The notes beneath the pieces were generated by a model. The model saw only the letters and a list, made by a program, of their open reading frames with translations, made no database searches and was not told where the DNA came from. DNA of 64,000 bases from Phymorhynchus buccinoides (Eukaryota; Mollusca; Gastropoda; Neogastropoda; Raphitomidae), in the NCBI GenBank assembly GCA_017654935.2, contig CM065682.1:41097466-41161465 (forward strand). Direction: 5' to 3'. A program made the position numbers and the translations under genes. Below, piece by piece: positions 61,213-64,000 of this stretch. How positions within the stretch are numbered: the stretch's first letter is position 1; every line of letters begins with the position of its first letter.

Positions 61213-63800
61213 TCATAGCAACGATTCATTTATTTATTTATATAGCACTCCCCTGTTTGCGTTCATACGTAATATAGATGGTAATGAGTTGTGGAAGTGG
61301 GCGCATCCACTGCTCATTCCATGATAAAAACTCTAATTATTCTTCCCTATGTCTGTCCTTTCTTTCTATCTTCCTTTCTCTCTCTGATTTTCCTTGTGTG
61401 TGTGTCTTCCTTACTATTTGTTTTAACACCCCACCCCCCTCTATTTTTTGGTATGATTATTGATGTATTTATTAAACATTCCCCTTGTTTGCTTTCACAC
61501 TTAACGGATGGTAATGAGCAGTGGAAGTGGGCGCATCCATTGCTCACCCATCTATCCTTAGCTTCACAATGTTAAAAAACAACTTATTCACTTAGTTTAT
61601 TAATTTATTACATTTATTTTCCTTGATGGGGTCTTAGTTGTCAGCCGGGCTATAAAGAGCGCGACTTAGGTTCACAGATTTCTTTAACACTCCCTTGTTT
61701 GCTTTCACATGCAATATTTTGTAGATGGTAATGCCAACCACAAGTCATTCCGTGATGACAGCTCATATTCTTCCACTAGGTCTGTCATTTCTATGTTCTT
61801 TTCTCTCTCGTTCTGCTTTCCTTCATTCCTTCCTATTTTTGTTTTACAAACCGCCACCCTATTACATTTCCCCCCTCTTTCAGATGTCGTATGGATGGTA
61901 CTGAGCGGTGGAAGTGGGCGACCCACTTCTCAATACCATGTCTTTTACCCCCGGCGACATACATGTTTTTAATTGCTTTTGTTATTGCACCTTGTTTGAT
62001 TCTGGTTTGTGTGCGTGTGTTTCCCCCCGTCTCTTTACTTTCCAATCTCAAACATATACCATTGGTTTCTTCCATTGATTATAAGTTAAGTGGCCGCCTT
62101 CATCGTCCATGCATGTCAAGTGTTTCACATTCCTCTGTTGTGGTTCCCCAATCTTAAAAATAGAAAATCTTGATTTTGACCACCGTCCCATCAAACATTA
62201 TTTTTACAGTGCAATGCCCTGCTCATGTTTCCAAGAAGTAAATGATTTCCAAGGGCCGCACTTCATCTCTCGCCTCCTTGTACCGCGATGGCAGGTTGGG
62301 AGATGTGCCAGGTTCCTCTCCTTATCAGGGCCTGCCTTCTCACTTTTCACAGAATCTGTCGCATCTCATTAAGATAGCTATAGTTTTGTGTCCTTTACAG
62401 TCTCTTTCCGTATCACAAAGTGAACCCCACCTGTAAACTTTTATAAGACATTTACTTTTCATTTTGTTAACACAATTACATCACACAGAGGCGGGAAGGG
62501 ATGGTGTAATTCGCCTCTGCCGCTCATTGCCACTCGCTTTTTTGTTTCTTTAAAATGCACACCCTCCAGAATTTCGTTATCAACACTTTAATTCTACCAG
62601 TCAGAATAACACTACTTATTCCCATTCCATTTTTTACTAACACCCCCCTCCCCCGCCGCCATTCCTGATTTATTCGTGCATTTCCTCCCTATAGGCAAAT
62701 TAACTTAACTAAGGTTATGCTTCGTTTCATTTAGGCTTTGCCTTATTAGAGTTTGGCTATCTGTTGTGTATATTCCTTTTTAATCTGTACTTTACCAATT
62801 CCATCGCAGTTTTGTTTTGAAACAAGAAATGGGGGATGACGAATGAATGGGCGAATCATTTCGCATTCCCAGAGAACTTCTGCAGCCTTGTTTGTTCTAC
62901 ATTTTAGCACCTTTAACCACTTTGTGTTTTCACCCGCTTCTCACCTTGTATCTAATAATTATGTCCGTCTTCTGTCAATATTCGTTGTCATGTTAACTGC
63001 TGTGAAACTCTTCACCCGCATGTAGCAGAACATCTAGTGGTGTACGTTGTTGTCATGTTAACTGCTGTGAAACTCTTCACCCGCATGTAGCAGAACATCT
63101 AGTGGTGTACGTTGTTGTCATGTTAACTGCTGTGAAACTCTTCACCCGCATGTAGCAGAACATCTAGTGGTGTACGTTGTCATGTTAACTGCTGTGAAAC
63201 TTCACCCGCATGTAGCAGAACATCTAGTGGTGTACGTTGTTGTCATGTTAACTGCTGTGAAACTCTTCACCCGCATGTAGCAGAACATCTAGTGGTGTAC
63301 GTTGTCATGTTAACTGCTGTGAAACTCTTCACCCGCATGTAGCAGAACATCTAGTGGTGTACGTTGTTGTCATGTTAACTGCTGTGAAACTGTTCACCCG
63401 CATGTAGCAGAACATCTAGTGGTGTACGTTGTTGTCATGTTAACTGCTGTGAAACTCTTCACCCGCATGTAGCAGAACATCTAGTGGTGTACGTTGTTGT
63501 CATGTTAACTGCTGTGAAACTCTTCACCCGCATGTAGCAGAACATCTAGTGGTGTACGTTGTTGTCATGTTAACTGCTGTGAAACTCTTCACCCGCATGT
63601 AGCAGAACATCTAGTGGTGTACGTTGTTGTTTTCCCTTCTAGTTGAAAATCCAAACATTTCTTGAAACCATATTTAGTAATTAAAGGATTTTAGAAATAA
63701 GAAGACTCGCTACAGATTATGTTGATGCATGTATCGACATTCAATCTTTGCTTTGGTTCTAGTCCATAACATAAAATACGGGTTCATAATCACATATACT
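59413..63800. repeat. Tandem ~4-5 kb array, unit 3 (copy 2, continuing beyond the duplicated block)
   Basis: Parallels unit 2 through TTTGTAGATGGTAATG, GCCGCCTTCATCG, GAGGCGGGAAGGGATGG and AACCACTTTGTGTTTTCACC, to about 63800. It lacks the TTAA MITE and the 34 bp minisatellite. A pure (TC)n tract lies at 61121-61207. Confidence 0.75.
62984..63628. repeat. 62-65 bp minisatellite, ten units
   Basis: Unit GTCATGTTAACTGCTGTGAA then ACTCTTCACCCGCATGTAGC and AGAACATCTAGTGGTGTACG. Starts are near 62987, 63052, 63117, 63179, 63242, 63304, 63369, 63434, 63499 and 63564. Length variants come from loss of TTG or CTC. The paralogous positions (about 31950 and 58270) hold one unit only. Confidence 0.95.
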
Positions 63801-64000
63801 GTTCACATGTTCCATATTACATAATGCTGGCATTATGTTAACAGGAATGAAAGATGGATTGGTTGAATCAATTGTTTAGCTTATTCTTGTTAGGTCTAAC
63901 ATCATGGTCTTAGTTTCATAGTTGTGAACAGGACTATAAACATGACTTGTTTGTTGGTTACAATCGTTTTCTCTCCCCCTCCCCCCCTCTTTAGTCTATT
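63801..64000. other. No gene recognised
   Basis: Contains a SINE-tail-like GTTGTGAACAGGACTATAAA near 63920 and a C/T-rich end. Confidence 0.5.

Larger units (their letters stand above)
36901..62473 (+). repeat. 25.6 kb block, copy 2 (begins at the assembly gap)
   Basis: Collinear with 10723-36400 and starting at the first base after the N run. Gap-proximal differences include loss of 23 bp relative to 11020-11060. A scrambled patch at 42220-42330 lies next to a poly-C tract. All repeat families described in copy 1 recur below at shifted positions. Confidence 0.95.

Noticed and set aside
63000..63628. CRISPR-like or recombination-site array
   Set aside because: The whole 62-65 bp period is conserved with no variable spacers, so it is a minisatellite.

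Overview
The window looks like gene-poor, repeat-rich DNA from a metazoan, most likely a marine lophotrochozoan and perhaps a mollusc. It has GT-AG introns, long CA/CT/TAA microsatellites, tRNA-derived SINE-like and LINE remnants, TTAA-flanked MITE-like elements and several minisatellites. There is no operon structure and no open frame above about 210 codons. Nothing suggests a prokaryote, plasmid or virus. The taxon is an inference from repeat style, since no conserved host gene could be named.

Layout. (1) 1-10,722 is the only single-copy part with gene-like structure. It holds a MITE at 1003-1466, a microsatellite cluster at 2141-2500, and a promoter-like block with five CCAAT boxes and an E2F-type site at 2551-2664. 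A candidate four-exon small gene follows (2710-5817), then four tandem exon-like units with conserved splice sites (6656-8451), then a frame-broken coding remnant (8869-9664). (2) 10,723-36,400 is a 25.7 kb block (copy 1). (3) 36,401-36,900 is a run of exactly 500 N. (4) 36,901-62,473 is the same block again (copy 2) with small differences. (5) 62,474-64,000 continues past the end of copy 1 and carries a ten-copy 62-65 bp minisatellite.

The dominant fact is that copy 1 runs up to the gap and copy 2 starts at its other edge. That is what two overlapping contigs, either two haplotypes or an unmerged overlap, look like when scaffolded end to end. The last 3 kb of copy 1 is also rich in small insertions, like an unpolished contig end. 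I therefore read the 26 kb duplication as probably an assembly artefact.

Inside each copy there is real nested structure. A family of 1-3.5 kb repeated segments lies at about 12.6-20 kb, flanked by inverted minisatellites. A tandem array of about 4-5 kb units lies at about 24.3-36.4 kb. Comparing paralogous units gives clean empty-site and filled-site pairs for two TTAA MITEs and one retroposon with an 11 bp target duplication. Fragments of a non-LTR reverse transcriptase C-terminus lie on the minus strand. I found no new enzymatic or defence system. The most biologically interesting items are the 24-bp-spaced CCAAT promoter with its candidate gene, the tandem exon-like array, and the TTAA element carrying five GGGTC-N6-GACCC-type palindromes.
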